Part shown: one piece after another, positions 28,201 through 42,500 of the stretch
Position numbering within the stretch: position 1 is the first letter of the stretch
Layout: the number at the start of each line of letters is the position of its first letter
Source of the DNA: Wuchereria bancrofti
Lineage: Eukaryota > Nematoda > Chromadorea > Rhabditida > Onchocercidae
Length of the DNA: 64,000 nt
Assembly (NCBI GenBank): GCA_005281725.1
Contig: SSBO01000007.1
Coordinates: forward strand, 1,246,402-1,310,401
Direction: 5' to 3'
The notes under the pieces: model-generated
Database searches by the model: none
What the model saw: only the letters and a program-made list of their open reading frames with translations
Told to the model about the DNA's origin: nothing
Position numbers and translations under genes: made by a program

Positions 28201-29659
28201 TCTCTTAGCACATTTCAAGAAGTTAAGGACTATTTATAGAATTTATCCATCAGTTGAAAGTAAGATACTAAGCATTAGCTGCTATATACTAGATGCTAGC
28301 TGCCAGTCGATAGACAGTTGTTTTTGCTATTTCTTACTTTCTGGCAATAATGGCATGAATTCCAAAATGTTTATTATCCATAAATTACTTCCGATCCTAA
28401 AATCAAATTTAATTATTTCATTTTTCCAAATATTCTTTTTTTATTTTAATAATTCAACAATTTTATAACTTTATAATATATTGAAATGTTATATTTCAAA
28501 CTTTTTTTTTCAGATGCAATTCAAGTTTTTTTCTTTTTTTTTTAAATCGTACTCTTTAAAAAAAAGGAAAAAAAGAGGAACACTAACTGATTAGGTAGAT
28601 ATATCGGACCGGAAGAATGGATTCTATTCTCCCGGAGGGAAGCGAGAAATATCGCCATCTGTTACTCAAGAATAAAAGTTCACTATTAGTATATGTTTTC
28701 CCCGTATTCAAAATATTTCCAATATTTTTTCTTTCTTTTTGGGGAAAATGTAAACAGTACAAATGAATTATGTATATAAACTTATATCTATGATATATTT
28801 ATGAAATTTAAAATATAATTTAGTGGGCATGTAACTTGATTAAACAAGATGTATTGAAATGCGAAAAGTTTAAAATGTTATGTCTGGCAATGAGAATTCT
28901 TCAGCATAAAATAATTTATTATTTTAAAACAACTATTCTAGCTTGTAATTAATAGATAGTGCTACTAATTTGTTAAAATTTCAATTCAATTTAATTTAGC
29001 AACTGTTTATCATTTTATCGTTTTATTAAATTTGAATAATCAAAGATAGGTATTTAGCTTATCAATTCATTATTGATTTTTTTAATTGCTTTTCATCTTA
29101 AACTTGTTACTATCAAACCAAAGTTTTTATTTAAATTGAATTCAAATCAGTTTTTTTACTTTCTTATTTTGTTAAAATGAACTGGACTGCCTGATTGCAA
29201 CATATAGGTACTTAGCTTTTTATTGATTATCCACTTTTTTAAAACACTTTCCAATTGAAATTTTTTGTTATTTCTTTTTGTTTTCCTCCAATCCAAAATA
29301 AAAAAGTTGAAATCTTCAACGAAATAGCATTGATGAATTAATTCATCGTTGTTTCATCAAGGAAAACATTCAATCTCACTTAACTAATTGATATTTTGGA
29401 ATCCTATTAGAATGGATAAGAAAAAATGATTGCTTTATGGAATTTGATAACTAAATAACCATATGATCAATATTTAATTACACTTTTGATATTATAGTCA
29501 CTAACAGGAAACATCAGAATATCTTTTTTTGAATTTTATTATAAGAAATGAATATTTCACCCCTTATTCATATTAATTTTACAAATGTGCAAAGCAGTAT
29601 TTTTCCGAGTTGTTTTTTCATACTAATTAATTGATTGATTAACATTTTTTTCCAGCTGA

Positions 29660-29678
29660 AATATATATATATATATAT
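29660..29678. repeat. (AT)n microsatellite
   Basis: About nine AT dinucleotides in gene-poor sequence. Confidence 0.8.
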
Positions 29679-31825
29679 TCATTATATCAGTTCGTTATAT
29701 CAAAGTATTCCAATTATCTGATTAGTTAAATATTTCAATATGCATATTGTTTATCCTATAAAATAATATTGTTCAATCTTATTAGTTACCAGAAAGAGGT
29801 GATTGCTATTTTATGGAAATTTATCTTTTGATGAAGGTGTATTTCACCTGAAATATTTTACCCTTTTCAATTTATATTTTATCTTTTCATTCCTTCGCTT
29901 TTTTCCTTACTTTTCAGTGCTTGAAAATATTCACATTTGGTAAACATCTTTCTTTTCAACTGTTTTGCTTGGTTGACTGATAAAAACGTGTTTGTTTAGG
30001 TGTGGAACAGAAAAAAGAGGCCCGAGAATAGGAGAATTGGGTTTTGTCCTTGTTCTGACAAACAGGCCGTGGGTGATTTTTGCTCATCAATTTGAGTAAG
30101 TGCATGTTTATCATTGTTGTCATGTGAACAATAGGCGGTCAAAAAAAAATAGAAATTTAAGAAAGAAAGAAAAAGAAAAGTTTGTCCCATAAGGATTCAT
30201 ACAATTCTGTTCTGTTCAAAATTAATGTTTGTCTTTCTTTTTTTCTTTAATGTTCAATTTTTATAAAAGAAATAAAAATTTTAATATTCAAATGCCATTA
30301 AGATTGAGATCAATTAATGAAATTTATCAGAATATCGAAATTAATTTTTGTTACTTTCTTTTGGATCAATTCGATACGATCGGTCTATTCTTGAAGTGTA
30401 TATTTATATCGATTAAAATATTCAAATTAAATAATATTATAAGAAAAATGTTTGAAGTGTTAATTAATTTTTACTCAAATAAACTGAATTCTTCGTCAAG
30501 AATGGCTCTGAATTCTGATAAAGTTACTTATCGCTCTACTCTGATAATCCATTTCACTGATAATCGAAATCAAAGTAACTTGCTTTAATGGTTTAGTAAC
30601 GATAATAAGTTTCTTTTTTGATTTACTCCATATCTTCTAAACATCTTAGTCACATAATTATTATATTTTAAAAATTTATCAAAAAATTAATATCAAATAT
30701 TGATATATTATTTAGCTATTTGTATTAATTTTATCAAAATATTGATATATTAAATTTTATAGCTTTTTCAAATTGTATTGAAATGGCAAATCATAGATTT
30801 GAAAATTTTTCTTTATCTTTAATCGTTTCCTACTTATTGTTCAAATTATTGAGCTCTTTTTTTAAAATATTTAATTTGTTTTCTACTTTTTTTCTTCATC
30901 GAAAAAAAAAGTAACTTCGTTGATGTCAGTCCTTTAGTAATTATCATTCAGTGCAATTTATGCATCCTTAGGCAAGCTTTTAGATTTTTTCTTTTTCAAA
31001 AGTTCGTTTTTTTATTTTTTCAAAAACTTTTTTTATTTTATAGCTCATAATGCATGTTAAATTATTATTCACTGTTCGTAATCTGACAAATTTTACTTCA
31101 TCTAATAATTAAAACAAAATTATAAGATATAACTTAAGACATACTTATATTTAAGACTATTATAAGCACACAAAACTGGTATTTTCACTTATAAATTGGA
31201 ATTTTATTTAAAATGAATCATTGCAATCAATTTCTGAGAGCATTGTAATCTAATACGTCTTGTTAAACATCTGCACTTTCTCCTCTCTCAATCAAAATTA
31301 AGTAAATAAAATTAATTTTAATTTGAAATTTAAAAATCCATTTCATCACTCCACAATTTTATATGTGAAAAAAAAACAAAGATGAAAAAAAAAGTATATC
31401 CTTCCGGAAGCGATACGCTTTCGTAGATGCTATATCTCTTCCCATTTTAATCATTCATCTTCATTATCGACACTTTTTCATTTATTTACTTTTAACGGTC
31501 AAAGATCATCGGTCTCTCTCATAGATCTTAGTAAACAAAATTTCTGATCAATTATCTGAAATAATAACTTCTCATCTAACTCATTTCTTGGAAACATTAT
31601 TTCTAAAGTTTTTTGAAATTTTTCCAGAAATTAATTTGGTTTCTGTTTCGTTTTATTTGTGCTTTTTTTTTGTTTTCAAAATTATCATTTTAGGAATTCA
31701 TTTCATTATGGAAAAAAACGCAAAAATTAAAACCATTTTTATGCATTCCATCGAATAATAATAATATATTTTAATGTGACACACATATATTTCTTTCCAT
31801 TCTTCTTATTCTTATCTTTCATTTC

Positions 31826-31865
31826 TTTCTTTCTTTCTTTTCTTTTCTTTCCTTTTCTCTTCTTC
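31826..31865. repeat. (TTTC)n microsatellite
   Basis: Imperfect tandem TTTC units, giving a Lys/Glu/Arg-rich frame on the minus strand (31739-31966) that is a repeat artefact. Confidence 0.8.
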
Positions 31866-33206
31866 CCTTTTTTTGAATGAATAATTCCTTCAAATTTGCA
31901 TCTTTCTGCATTAGTTGCGCAAAATTTCTCACAATGTTTGTTATTTTCAATAATTGAAGTTTTCATTAATTACAAAATTTTTTAAATGACAAAAGAAGTG
32001 GCATAAAATGATAATTTGTTTTTTTAGCAGCGGTTTGAATGATTCGAATTATTTATTTTTTATTAATTTAATTAAAATATTTTCAGATGACAGATGATAT
32101 GCATAAATTCTTCTCCTATTTTCAATCTTTATTGAAGTGACAATGCTCAGTTTAAGAAAACTGATAGCTGAATTTTAGAAATTTTAAAAAAGGTAAGAAA
32201 AATTGGTAGATTAATAGAGACGGTAAATAAAATGTTTCGTGAAAAAATTAACCATAAACTTAACTTGAAAGATATATGTTTTGTAAAGATAATTGGTTAT
32301 GAAATCATATTTTGCTTCTTATCATATCATTATTATACCACTTACAGATATTGTTTGTAATACAATTACTGTATTAGAGGAGTTGAAAAAAAAATTTCTT
32401 TTTCAAAAAAAATTTTGAATTGCTAAAAAAATGAGCAAAGTTTTCATTTGATGAAATGAATGAATGAACTGATTCATTCCTTTCCTTTTCCGTTTTTTCT
32501 ACTTTTCTATTAATATTGACAAGTATGTTTTTTTTTTCTCTTTTTTTTAATAAATATGAATACTTATTATTTTATATTCTGATTCAACCATTTTTTCAGT
32601 TTTTTTTTCCATTTTGAAAAGGAAAAAGATACTCTCTCAATGATATCATAACGTTCTTTTTAATATATTCAGTTATTGGCAAAAGAAATTTTTTGTTCAT
32701 CCTGAAATTCACATATATTTGATAAGCCATTACGAATGATAAAGGTCATATTGTGATCATTTATGACTGACCTATAATTCTTTTTAGACAATAATAATTC
32801 ATTCCTTTAATTCGAATTTTCATTTTTAAACGTCAAAATAAAAAGAAAAAAGAAATGCGCATATGGTAAGGATGATTCACTCTACTTATATGGTGAAGGT
32901 CACGTTTAATTTATCTCTTTGTTATTCCATATCTTATTTCCTTCGTAACCCTGACTCGATTTATATTTTTGAATCCTTTTAAACGGTATATTTTCGCGTT
33001 GACACTTTTATTAATCTATGGAAAACTCTTCTTAATTTCAGAAAATTTTATTTTTGTTTATTATCTTTTCGGTGTAAATGATGGGAGAAATTTTGCTAAA
33101 TTGAAGAATTGGAATTTTTCTCTTTCCAAAATTTTTGCTATAATTGTCTGCTGAGAATTTCTGAATATAATATTATTCTTATTATCTTACCCACCGAGCT
33201 TTCGTA

Positions 33207-35026
33207 ATGTCGAGAATTGGACTGTTTGGGCAAATTTCTGAGGTTACTGACCATTTATTTCTTTCTGGAGCTGGTGTTCTAAAACTTGAAAAATTACGTC
33301 AAAAGAAAATTTCATGTATTGTCAATGCAACTGTTGAAGAACCATCTACCCATATTCCAGGTAATTTAGCACTTTCTTTCATTATAACTACTATTAATTG
33401 TAATAATTAGTTTAAATAAAATTACCCATGTTTAGTGTAAAAATGGATGATAAAATGAAGCAGTGATGTGCCGTCATTTATATTTATAACCAATTTGGCA
33501 TTATTTCTTCTTGGCTTTTATCTATCATTGGACAAATGAATTATTTTTGCTTTATTTCTTCTCAATCTCTTACATTTGATTCTTTTCTGTTTCAAATAAA
33601 ATTGAAAGATTTACTTTTAGGGATTGACTACTTGAGGATCTCAATAGAAGATAGTCCCCATGCAAAAATTGATCAATATTTTGATATCGTTGCAGACAAA
33701 ATCAAAGCAATAAAGGTGATTAAATCTAATTAATTACTCATTTTCTTTGGCTCATTAAAATAATTATGTAACTTTGTTAACATTTTTATTTGCATTATTT
33801 TTTTATTTTGTTTCATATGGTAGAGTTAAGGTAATGAAGTTTTTTATTAATGAAATAATTAATTTAAAATTTACAACCTAATTATAGCTATTAAGATTGA
33901 AATAAGCTAAAATATGCATTTGATAAATGCTTAACAGGTGGAATTATATGTATTTCAGGATAGGGGTGGTCGAACTTTAGTGCACTGTGTAGCTGGGGTA
34001 TCTCGGTCTGCTACGTTATGCATGATATATCTCGTAAAGCACGAACGGATGACATTACGTCAAGCATATCACTTTGTTAAGTCAGCTCGACCGGTTGTGA
34101 AACCTAACGTAGGCTTTTGGAGGCAAATGATTGAGTACGAACGTAAATTGAAAGGTTGCAATTACTGTTATTTGTTTTTTCTCATTTAATTGATTGTTTA
34201 ATTTGTTCAATTACATTGTCATAATTTCAATTTAAAATGTAAACAAATCTTCAATTTGATACAAAGTATTTAGTGCAAAAAGAAAATGAATGAATCTTAT
34301 CTTTCAAACATTTTCTTTCTGAAATATATCTCTTTGCATAATTGCCATATGAATATCATAGTTTATCTTTTTTGAAGCTAAAAGTCAAAAAAAAGTGTCA
34401 TTTTTTATAATTGTTGAAGTTTTTTCGTAATCGATTGATTTTAACGAAATTTTCATTAACTAATTTTTAGGTTCCAGTTCGGTGCAAATGATAGAAACAA
34501 ATCAAGATGGTATGGCACTTCCAGATGTGTACTGTTCAGAGTTGAAACGTCGATTAATTCAAAATCATTCGTTACCAAAGGGTACTTGTCGAAATATCAC
34601 AATAACACAACTTCCTTTCAAATATTCACAGACATCGTTAGTTATTATCTTCTAATTTATGCATAAATAGATGAGAAAATGAAAAATTAAAAAAAAAAAA
34701 GGAGAAAAACAAAACAAAATAGCAAAATGATTGCAGAAAGAGCAATGTCACAAATGGATGTTATTTCGTTTTAATTTTCTTCTTTGATAGTTATCATTGA
34801 TTTGATTTTTTCCACTCTATATATATTCATCTTTTTTTTCATTAGGACTTTTGGTCGTCCAATAAGTTCGTCTTATCGGCGATCCACGTCACCCGCCATT
34901 ATACCATCACTTTTCTCGCTTCCATCACGACAACATTCTCCATTCTCAATGCTAACATCAACGCTTGCTCGACGACGAAGCAATGATCTGCTTGATTCTT
35001 ATCATTCAAGTTTTTCCACATTCTAG
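33207..35026 (+). CDS. DUSP14: Dual-specificity phosphatase, DUSP14/18-like
   Basis: A small atypical dual-specificity phosphatase that removes phosphate from Tyr and Ser/Thr, typically in MAP-kinase-type signalling; substrate here unknown. Exons: 33207-33360, 33621-33715, 33959-34154, 34471-34581, then a last exon 34846-35026. The catalytic loop HCVAGVSRSAT has Cys about residue 93 and Arg about 99. The general-acid loop lies in SIEDSPHAKID near residues 60-70. Family blocks GGRTLVHC, RPVVKPNVGFWRQMIEYE and PDVY (vertebrate DUSP14 ends ...VPDVYEKES) are clear, so the enzyme should be active. The first four exons keep phase. Exon 4 has a good donor in phase 1, but the last exon reads open (RTFGRPISSSYRR onward, Ser/Arg/Pro-rich, 59 aa) only in the other phase. 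A weaker donor at CATTC|GTTACC (34571) or a small missed exon near 34736-34768 would fix this. A Ser/Arg-rich nematode tail is inferred. It converges on the MCTP gene. Confidence 0.88.
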
Positions 35027-36522
35027 TTGATATGGCAGTGATATAGTGATTAATACACATTTCAATGCAAACAAAACAAAAACATTTTACCTAATGTTTT
35101 TAATGCAATTGTTAAAATTTATTGATTGAAAAAAATTGATTTGCAAAATGATGTCGTATATTTTATTTCAAAAAACTTACACAAACCCATTTTAAAATAT
35201 TATTGTACTGAAAGATGTACCGGACATTTCCGCTTACTTTGATTTATTAATGCTATGATGCATTCATTGTCAACAGCACGAAGAAAATACATTAACATTT
35301 CAATTAATTGTTCTGTTTGTGACCATTCTAGTCTACAAGCAATCTGTTCTCCATTCATTCATTCATAATTTCCGTTTCTCATCTGGTAATATATCATGTA
35401 ATGTTCGTATTGATGAATGATTTATCGTCAAGTTTTTCAAGGAACTTTAATTCAAGTTTTCATTTTATTCAAATTAAAAAAAGAGAAAATGAAATTTTAT
35501 GATTGAATAGTTTATTACAGTCTGTATTGTATATTATTGCTTACAATTATTATAATTATATATCTTATAAAGAGCTAATCATTACAGTGAGCATATTTAT
35601 ATTATAAAAACGCTTATTTATTGTTGGTATTTTGCTGATTAAGGAACAAAAGAAAACAAAAGATTTTAAAATGTCGTCATCGTCATCATTTGAAAAAAAA
35701 ACGAAAAATAATACTAGTGAAAATTATATCTTTTACTTTGCTAATTACTAAAGGTCAAAACGCGCATTTGATAAGATAGGAAAGCATACTCTGTGAACTA
35801 ATATGAAACCTGAAAGCAAATATAAATATCATTTTCGAATTAAAATAGAATGCCAAATACACTTGTGATTTGTTGTTTTAAAGAGTTTTAAGTATCCTTT
35901 GGTATTTTTATGAAGAATAATAACTATTCGTTATATTAATTAGAGTTTTTTAGACAGTAATTTTTTATAAAGTGAATAACACATTTTTAAAATTTCTTTC
36001 AAAATTTCAAAATATATGGAATTACTATGATACATAATAATTTTCATTTTTTGATAATTATTATTCTACTAGGGTATAACACAATGTAAACCGTGACCTT
36101 AAACAACATTACCTTAAATTCGTTTGAGTAAACTTTTAAGGAATGTAATTTCTACTGGCCCAATTTCTACAATAACAACAGCCTTACATATTAATTTGGC
36201 AATGTAAAATTACAATATACATAATTAATTTTTTATAACCAAAAGGTTTCATCTTCTTTGAGAGCAACATTACCTTAAATTTGTTTGAATAGACTTTTAG
36301 AGAACTGATATGATTATGGTTTATACATTTAACAGAAATTAATGTTTCAATCATTTCACTTATTCTCAATTAATTTGAATTATTCAATTCATAATGCAAG
36401 GAAATAAACCCATAATTGATTAAAATAAAAAGATAAAAAGTGAATCGCTGATTATCACAAGAGAAAATTCCAAAAATATAAGTGAATTTTCACTGATGGG
36501 CCATTGCTCATTCAACAATATT
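35027..36522. other. intergenic, between convergent 3' ends
   Basis: Contains the expected 3' ends of the DUSP14-like and MCTP genes. A near-repeat occurs twice, around 36102-36140 and 36267-36306: AACATTACCTTAAATT followed by TGTTTGAATAGACTTTTA-like sequence. No coding signal seen. Confidence 0.6.
36102..36306. repeat. pair of ~40-bp direct repeats
   Basis: The first copy (about 36102-36140) and the second (about 36267-36306) share AACATTACCTTAAATT, then a matching run through GACTTTTA with few differences. The spacing is about 165 bp. Origin unknown; it could be a small duplication in the shared 3' region. Confidence 0.6.
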
Positions 36523-39500
36523 TCATTTATTTACTTTACTTCGACCGTTATTAATTTGTACATTGTCCCGCACTTCTTGCACAGTGAACTCTTTGTAAAT
36601 TCTCTGCAAAAGTAAATGAATGAAATGACGGTGAAGGCAGAGAAACTTATGTTAAAATTTTTTTAGCTTCAATCATACAACTTCTAAAAAACTTTTCTCT
36701 TTCTTTTTTTTCTCAAAAATAATTCTTAGCAATTTAATTGACTTGTTTTATCTTTCTCATTTATACTTAGTTTGATCACTGCAATGGATGACAAGAAAGT
36801 TAAACTTAAGAATTTTTGGTTGCATATGGAAATTTGAATTCCAGATGAGCTATGAAATGATGAAAATACGTCTATTTAAATACGTCTATGAAAGAAAAGA
36901 AAGAAGATATTGTAATCATACAATTTCATTGTTACTTGGAACACGTGAGAGGAAATCGAGAAGCTCATTATTTGGAATAAAATTTGGGTTGCGCAATTTT
37001 TTCGTGAACTTATTGATACCTGAAGTATTAACTTGATAAGGACAACTCAGGTATTATTAAATAACATCATTGTTATTATTTTTTTATTTTTTACCACACA
37101 AAGTTACTTATTATTATTATTGTTATTATTATTATTATATATCAAAAAGTTACTTTTATTATTCATTCATTTTCAGGGAAGAATAATGAAGAAATAACAC
37201 TTTAAATTCAAAACAAAAAAGTTTTCTTGGAATTTTCCAATTTAAAAATATTAAAAACGATTAACTACTTACCCCATATCATAATAATCCATCTCAGTGG
37301 TACAAAGTAAAGCAAAATGGTAACAATAGAAAGTGTTACTATAGCTAACGTTGAAAGATACGGTTGCGTGAAGTTAAACGTGCTAAAAATCACATAACTT
37401 AAGTTAAAAGTACTGTAAACGAGAAAAATTTTTCTTAGAAATCGTTCATTTTTTAAGATTTTGACATAAAAATTTGATAAATCTTTCAAAGTCAGAAGAT
37501 TTTTTTTTTAATTTCGGTTAATTACTTCCGAACTCGTTCCAGCAGCGATGCAGTAAAATCCATCATATTCTGTACTTTAGCCATTGTGTCTTGTAAGGTG
37601 TTGAAGCGCTCACGGATTGATGATGATGATGAATGTCCACTCTGCGCAAGAAAAAGATGAGAAGATAGGCGGTAATGTCGCACAACAGAAGAATCAAATA
37701 AATCAATACCTATCCAAAGAAATAAAGAGGATCGCAATTCATAATGAATGATAAGCAACACTTTGCTAATATGCTTAACAGAAGAATCAAATGAATTTTT
37801 TCAAGCTTAATTTTTAAATCTCTTTTTTTCGAATTTTAAGTTTCGATTTTTTTGTACTTCAAAATTATTGCTAAGTATTATTTTTATGGTAAAGTATTAA
37901 ATACTATATTACCATCTCAATCTCTTCGTCGGATTCCGAAACTGGCTTGTTATTATTTTCATTTTTATTTGGCTCCAAATATTTGATTTTGTGAGGTCGA
38001 AGGAAGAAAAGCAATATGATAATTGGAATGTGATGAATATGAAAGAAGTACACGAATATTATAAATAGCTGAAAGAAGAAAGCAATAAAAAATAAAAATA
38101 TGAATGTTTTATTGGATTCACTGTGAGCATTGCTAGTCTGCCAGTTCATTTTTGTAGGATTTTGATGACCTTTGCTAAAGTTTAGAAACTTCTTCTATTG
38201 ATAGCGGAAAACTGAAAAACCCACTTTATCACACTAGTGATATTTAATTTTCAATATGAAAAATGAAATTTCAAATAGAACTGTTTGTTAATTACATAAA
38301 ATACAAACGATCAAATTGTAGATTTGATAATTTTCGAGTTGAAACACTTGATACAAAAATTAAAGTCAAACATCGACAGACGATGATCTAACTTAAACAC
38401 TTCATTTCTTTTGCATAACAACTTATTCTTAGGGTGCAATTAATTCCGTCAAAAATTATCGAATTCCAAAATTTGCCAAATCTCATTTCCATATAATATT
38501 AAAGCATTAAAAGTTTGTCTAGTAACCGTTGAAATTCCAAAATTAAAAGTTTTATCTATCAAAATAAACTTGCTCACAACGAATGCAAATAAGGAACGGA
38601 TTGGTGAGTCCCAGTCGAAGCAACTCTGCACGTAATCTCGAATTTGCACTAGTACCAGAAGAAATCCTCGAAGTCTGAAAAACTTTGAACTGCCGATTTG
38701 TCCTATGAGAAAGCAGTTTAGATTTTGTTAAAGCATGACGGAATATATTGGAAATTTTAAGCGAATCTAAAGGCATATCGCTTTTTGGTACAACCAAACA
38801 TTTAAAGACTGCAATATTCTGTTCAAGTGAATCAGGTGAACTTCTTCCAGAAATTTATTTTAGTCTAAGCAAACTTTTCACCTAATCTTTATTTCAATCG
38901 ATGTGATTATCTACTTGTTAAATTATTACTTAATATCCTATGAATTAAAATTTTACAAACCTTGCGTAACTATTCATAAAAATACGTCGTTTGAATTTTG
39001 GATCTGTTTGCACATATTTTCGTTCTCGTGGAGTAAAAGTACGGATTGCTGCACGGATCTGTGATACATTATCATTTGAGGAATAGCAAATCAGTGAGTA
39101 AAAGTTGAAAGTTAGAAAAGCATTGCATTTCTATCTTATTATATAGATATTATAAAACCATTGATAAATTTTCAGTGTTTTTGAGTTCTCATAATAATCT
39201 ACGAAGAAATGCCTCTTATGACTTATATCTGAAAAGTTACCGGATTCCAGATGATATCCATTTCCAGCAATATTTGTCCCTTAACTAATGTTCTCAATTT
39301 CCGATCTTTCAAAGCATACCATTTTCGCTCGCAATTTTGAATCTGCAAGAAAATGATCACCAGCAATACTTAATAATTAATTTCGATTATTCACAAATGA
39401 ATTATTCTCTTCCGCTCTTTTTTTCATTCACATTTTTAGGTCGTTTCTAGGCTTTGAAGTATTACCTGTAACAATGGAATCGCAATTTTGCCCAAAAATT

Positions 39501-42500
39501 CTGCTTTTTTATTTGGATCTTCGTCATGAATTGTTATTTCAAGTATTGAATGAATATCTTTCACTGCACTAAAATATTTCAAATTACATTTTAAAAAAAG
39601 GTAAATTATATTTAAATTGAATCAACAGATATCTATTGGTATTATTTGAAAGATGGCAATTAATTTAGTTTGGTTGTATGAACCTTGAAATTTTAATTAT
39701 GGCATGGATGGCTAAAGCTAAAGGTATAAAAAAATACAATGTGAAAATTTTGTTCCATTCCGGATTAACCGTTTTGTATTCCGTATGTGTTTGCAACAAT
39801 GCATTCACCAATTCAACTACCACAAATGGATTGCTCTTATTCATCGCATCAACTGATGCCAAATTGCGAGCACGAAATACTGCAAAGATCATTGAGTCGG
39901 CCTCTCTACGCATATTATATGTAGGTACGTGTGTCTGTACGTGTGCGTGGGTGTTGATGCTTGCGTGTACGAGCACGTAGATGTTGGAAGTGTAGTGTAG
40001 AGTGTAGTTGGCATGGGTATTATGGATGTACGTGAATGTAGATGTGTGATACGTGAATGTGTGGGTGTGAATATATCTTGATATATCTTGATACACGTGG
40101 AATGTTAATTGTCTCGCTTTGAAGGGATCATTCCCGCATTTTCTAGTTATAACTAAGGGTAAGGAGCAGGCAGATCATAGTTCTCTGAAGAATTGAAGAA
40201 TGCAAAATGTGTGCAATTCCTCAGTAAAACCATTCTTCAAAAGATAAAGTCATTTTCAATCTTGCCTGAACTGTAGGTACATTTAAGGCATATGTCTTCA
40301 GACATAGAGCTTAAACAATTTCTCGATGATATGATCAAACTTGATGAGTTATAGAGACTATCTGTTCAATCAACTTCATATACTAGTCTGGTATTACTCA
40401 TCTGATAAAAAAGTTAACCTTTGACACTAAGAAAACCAATATCGCGGAAACATTCATATGTTTTTCGCAAACTCTGCAAACATTTAACTATATGAAAATG
40501 CGCAGAAAAAGAATCACATCTTACATACATATGTTTCTTGCATGAAAACTTTCTTATCATTCTGTGAAATTCCTTTATTATCATCATCTAATGATGGAAA
40601 ATTCGTATAAAATTACAGAAATTCTCAAAAAAACTAATTCTCAAAAAAACTAAGTGAAACTAACATATTTTTCGATGATAGCATTCCTTATGTCTTCGCC
40701 AGAAAAATCAGACAGATCAATAACTGCATCGGTAGACGATGTACCTGTTATTGATATAAGAACGAGAATGCAACCTAAACCAATCAGGAAAATGCATTTT
40801 GTAACCGGAAATAGCACTTGTTTACCTTTTTCACCTTCTCATTCATCACCGCTCTTTTCATATTTAACTTATGCTTTAATTGCATCCATTTCTAGTCGAG
40901 AATTGCTAGAATAAGTAAAATCATACATATTCCTTTCGGCTGCTAGCAAAAAATTAAATCAGATTTTAGACCATTTCAAAGAATGACAATTTGAAATAAT
41001 CTGAAATCTGCTTTAAATGTATATTTTTTTATGGTAATTTTCAGCAAAAATCACTTAATTTTCAAAAGGATGATGCTACTTCTTTTTCTTCATTTAAAGG
41101 TTGAAAGTAAAAAATGCCGGACATCTTACCAATACCGCGATCAAGTTCACAAATCATTTGATTCGGAGTTTCTTTTTCCAATTTGTCTAAATCTAAACTG
41201 CATCTGAAATGTTAAATAAATCAGTCATGTTCCTTTAGGAAATCGTTATTAATTTTGATAAATACTCCAAATAAACAGATTTCACATTTCACTTGCACAA
41301 ATTTATGCTAGCGGTTGAAATATTCCTAAAGATATGCTTAAAGAATTCCCATTATTTCAATTATATTTAATGTGTTCACTATTAATTCATTCATCACATT
41401 ACACTTGCACAAATTTTATAGCTTACAATATTTTATTGGATTAGTCTCTTTTTTCAACTCAAATAAAAATTAAGACATCAAGCTAGCACACCAATAATTA
41501 TTTATTTATTTTGGACGAGCTAATAGCAATAAGAAAAGGAAAGACGATAAAATTTAGGATGACAATAGTGAAATTGAAACTACGAGAAGAAGGGAATGAT
41601 GAAATTATGCGTGAAATTGATGTTGTGATCAGAATTTTTAGTTTAATTGCCAGTAAAAATATGATATAAAAAATATTTCCTTCAAGTTCGAACAGAGTAG
41701 AATTTTTGAAATTTTGAAAGAGAAGAGAGAAGCTTCAAATTGATTAAAATGCAGCGAGTTTGTAATTGATTTGTGTATAATCACAATTGATCAGATTACA
41801 TTTCTTAAAAGAAAAATTGAAACATTTAAAAATATTTTTTTCTCGCTTCGCTTACTTGCTTACTGTTTATGAATTCATTTGTTTTTTGCTAAATTTCTAG
41901 AAATTTTTTCTACAATTTACACATTTTCAAGGATTATTATATTCAGAAATTTTTTAAACTTATCTGTATTCTATGCTTTTTTTTGAAAATGAGAAGTAAA
42001 TTATTACCATTTTCATGCAATTTGAATTCCATTACTACTGCCATCCTAAATTTTCTTATCCTTAATTTTCTTATTTGGTGTTCATCCTATAATAAACAAT
42101 AAACATAAACAAACAGTTTATTTACAAACAATATGAACCTCCCAATATTCAAATTCGTTCTCTTATCAATAACCATCATTTCAAGTATGTGTTTTGGTTC
42201 ATCGAACATGTGCAGATCAAATTGTTCCAACCATTTCGGGTAATTAGTCCGGATTACAGGCTGTAAATCCGATAATTCTGCTATATAATTTGTTATTTTT
42301 TTACTCGCAAATATGATTGAAAGTATGTTTAAAAGTAATGTTAAAAGTACTATACCCTGCTTTTATATTTTTCACTTCCAAGTTTAAATTTTACAAAAGG
42401 ATCTGGAAAATGGTTTTTGGAACCATTTGCCGCAGCTAAATTTCGTCCTTCAATCAAAACAATGTTTGCAACTGACGACCAAACTTGCGTCACTGTAAGA

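Larger units (their letters stand above)
19204..33206. other. 14 kb gene-poor stretch with weak exon-like islands
   Basis: No confident gene between DMAP1 and the DUSP14-like gene. Most is AT-rich low-complexity sequence with chance frames rich in F, L, S and I. Four more complex islands stand out: 19800-19935 (open on both strands), 27425-27480 (Cys-rich frame), 28594-28673 (plus-strand frame flanked by splice-like sites) and 29999-30099 (plus-strand, acceptor TTTAG and strong donor GTAAGT). They may belong to a long-intron gene or be chance. Pyrimidine-rich tract at 27121-27175. Confidence 0.5.

Noticed and set aside
31400..31450. Small minus-strand frame starting MGRDIASTKAYRFRKD
   Set aside because: Runs straight into T-rich low complexity; too short and without partners.
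39665..40096. 143-codon minus frame starting in TG-rich repeat
   Set aside because: Only 39738-39879 is exonic (C2C of MCTP). The rest is intron and microsatellite.
40654..40914. 86-codon plus-strand frame
   Set aside because: It is the antisense shadow of the MCTP exon at 40665-40774 and its flanking intron.
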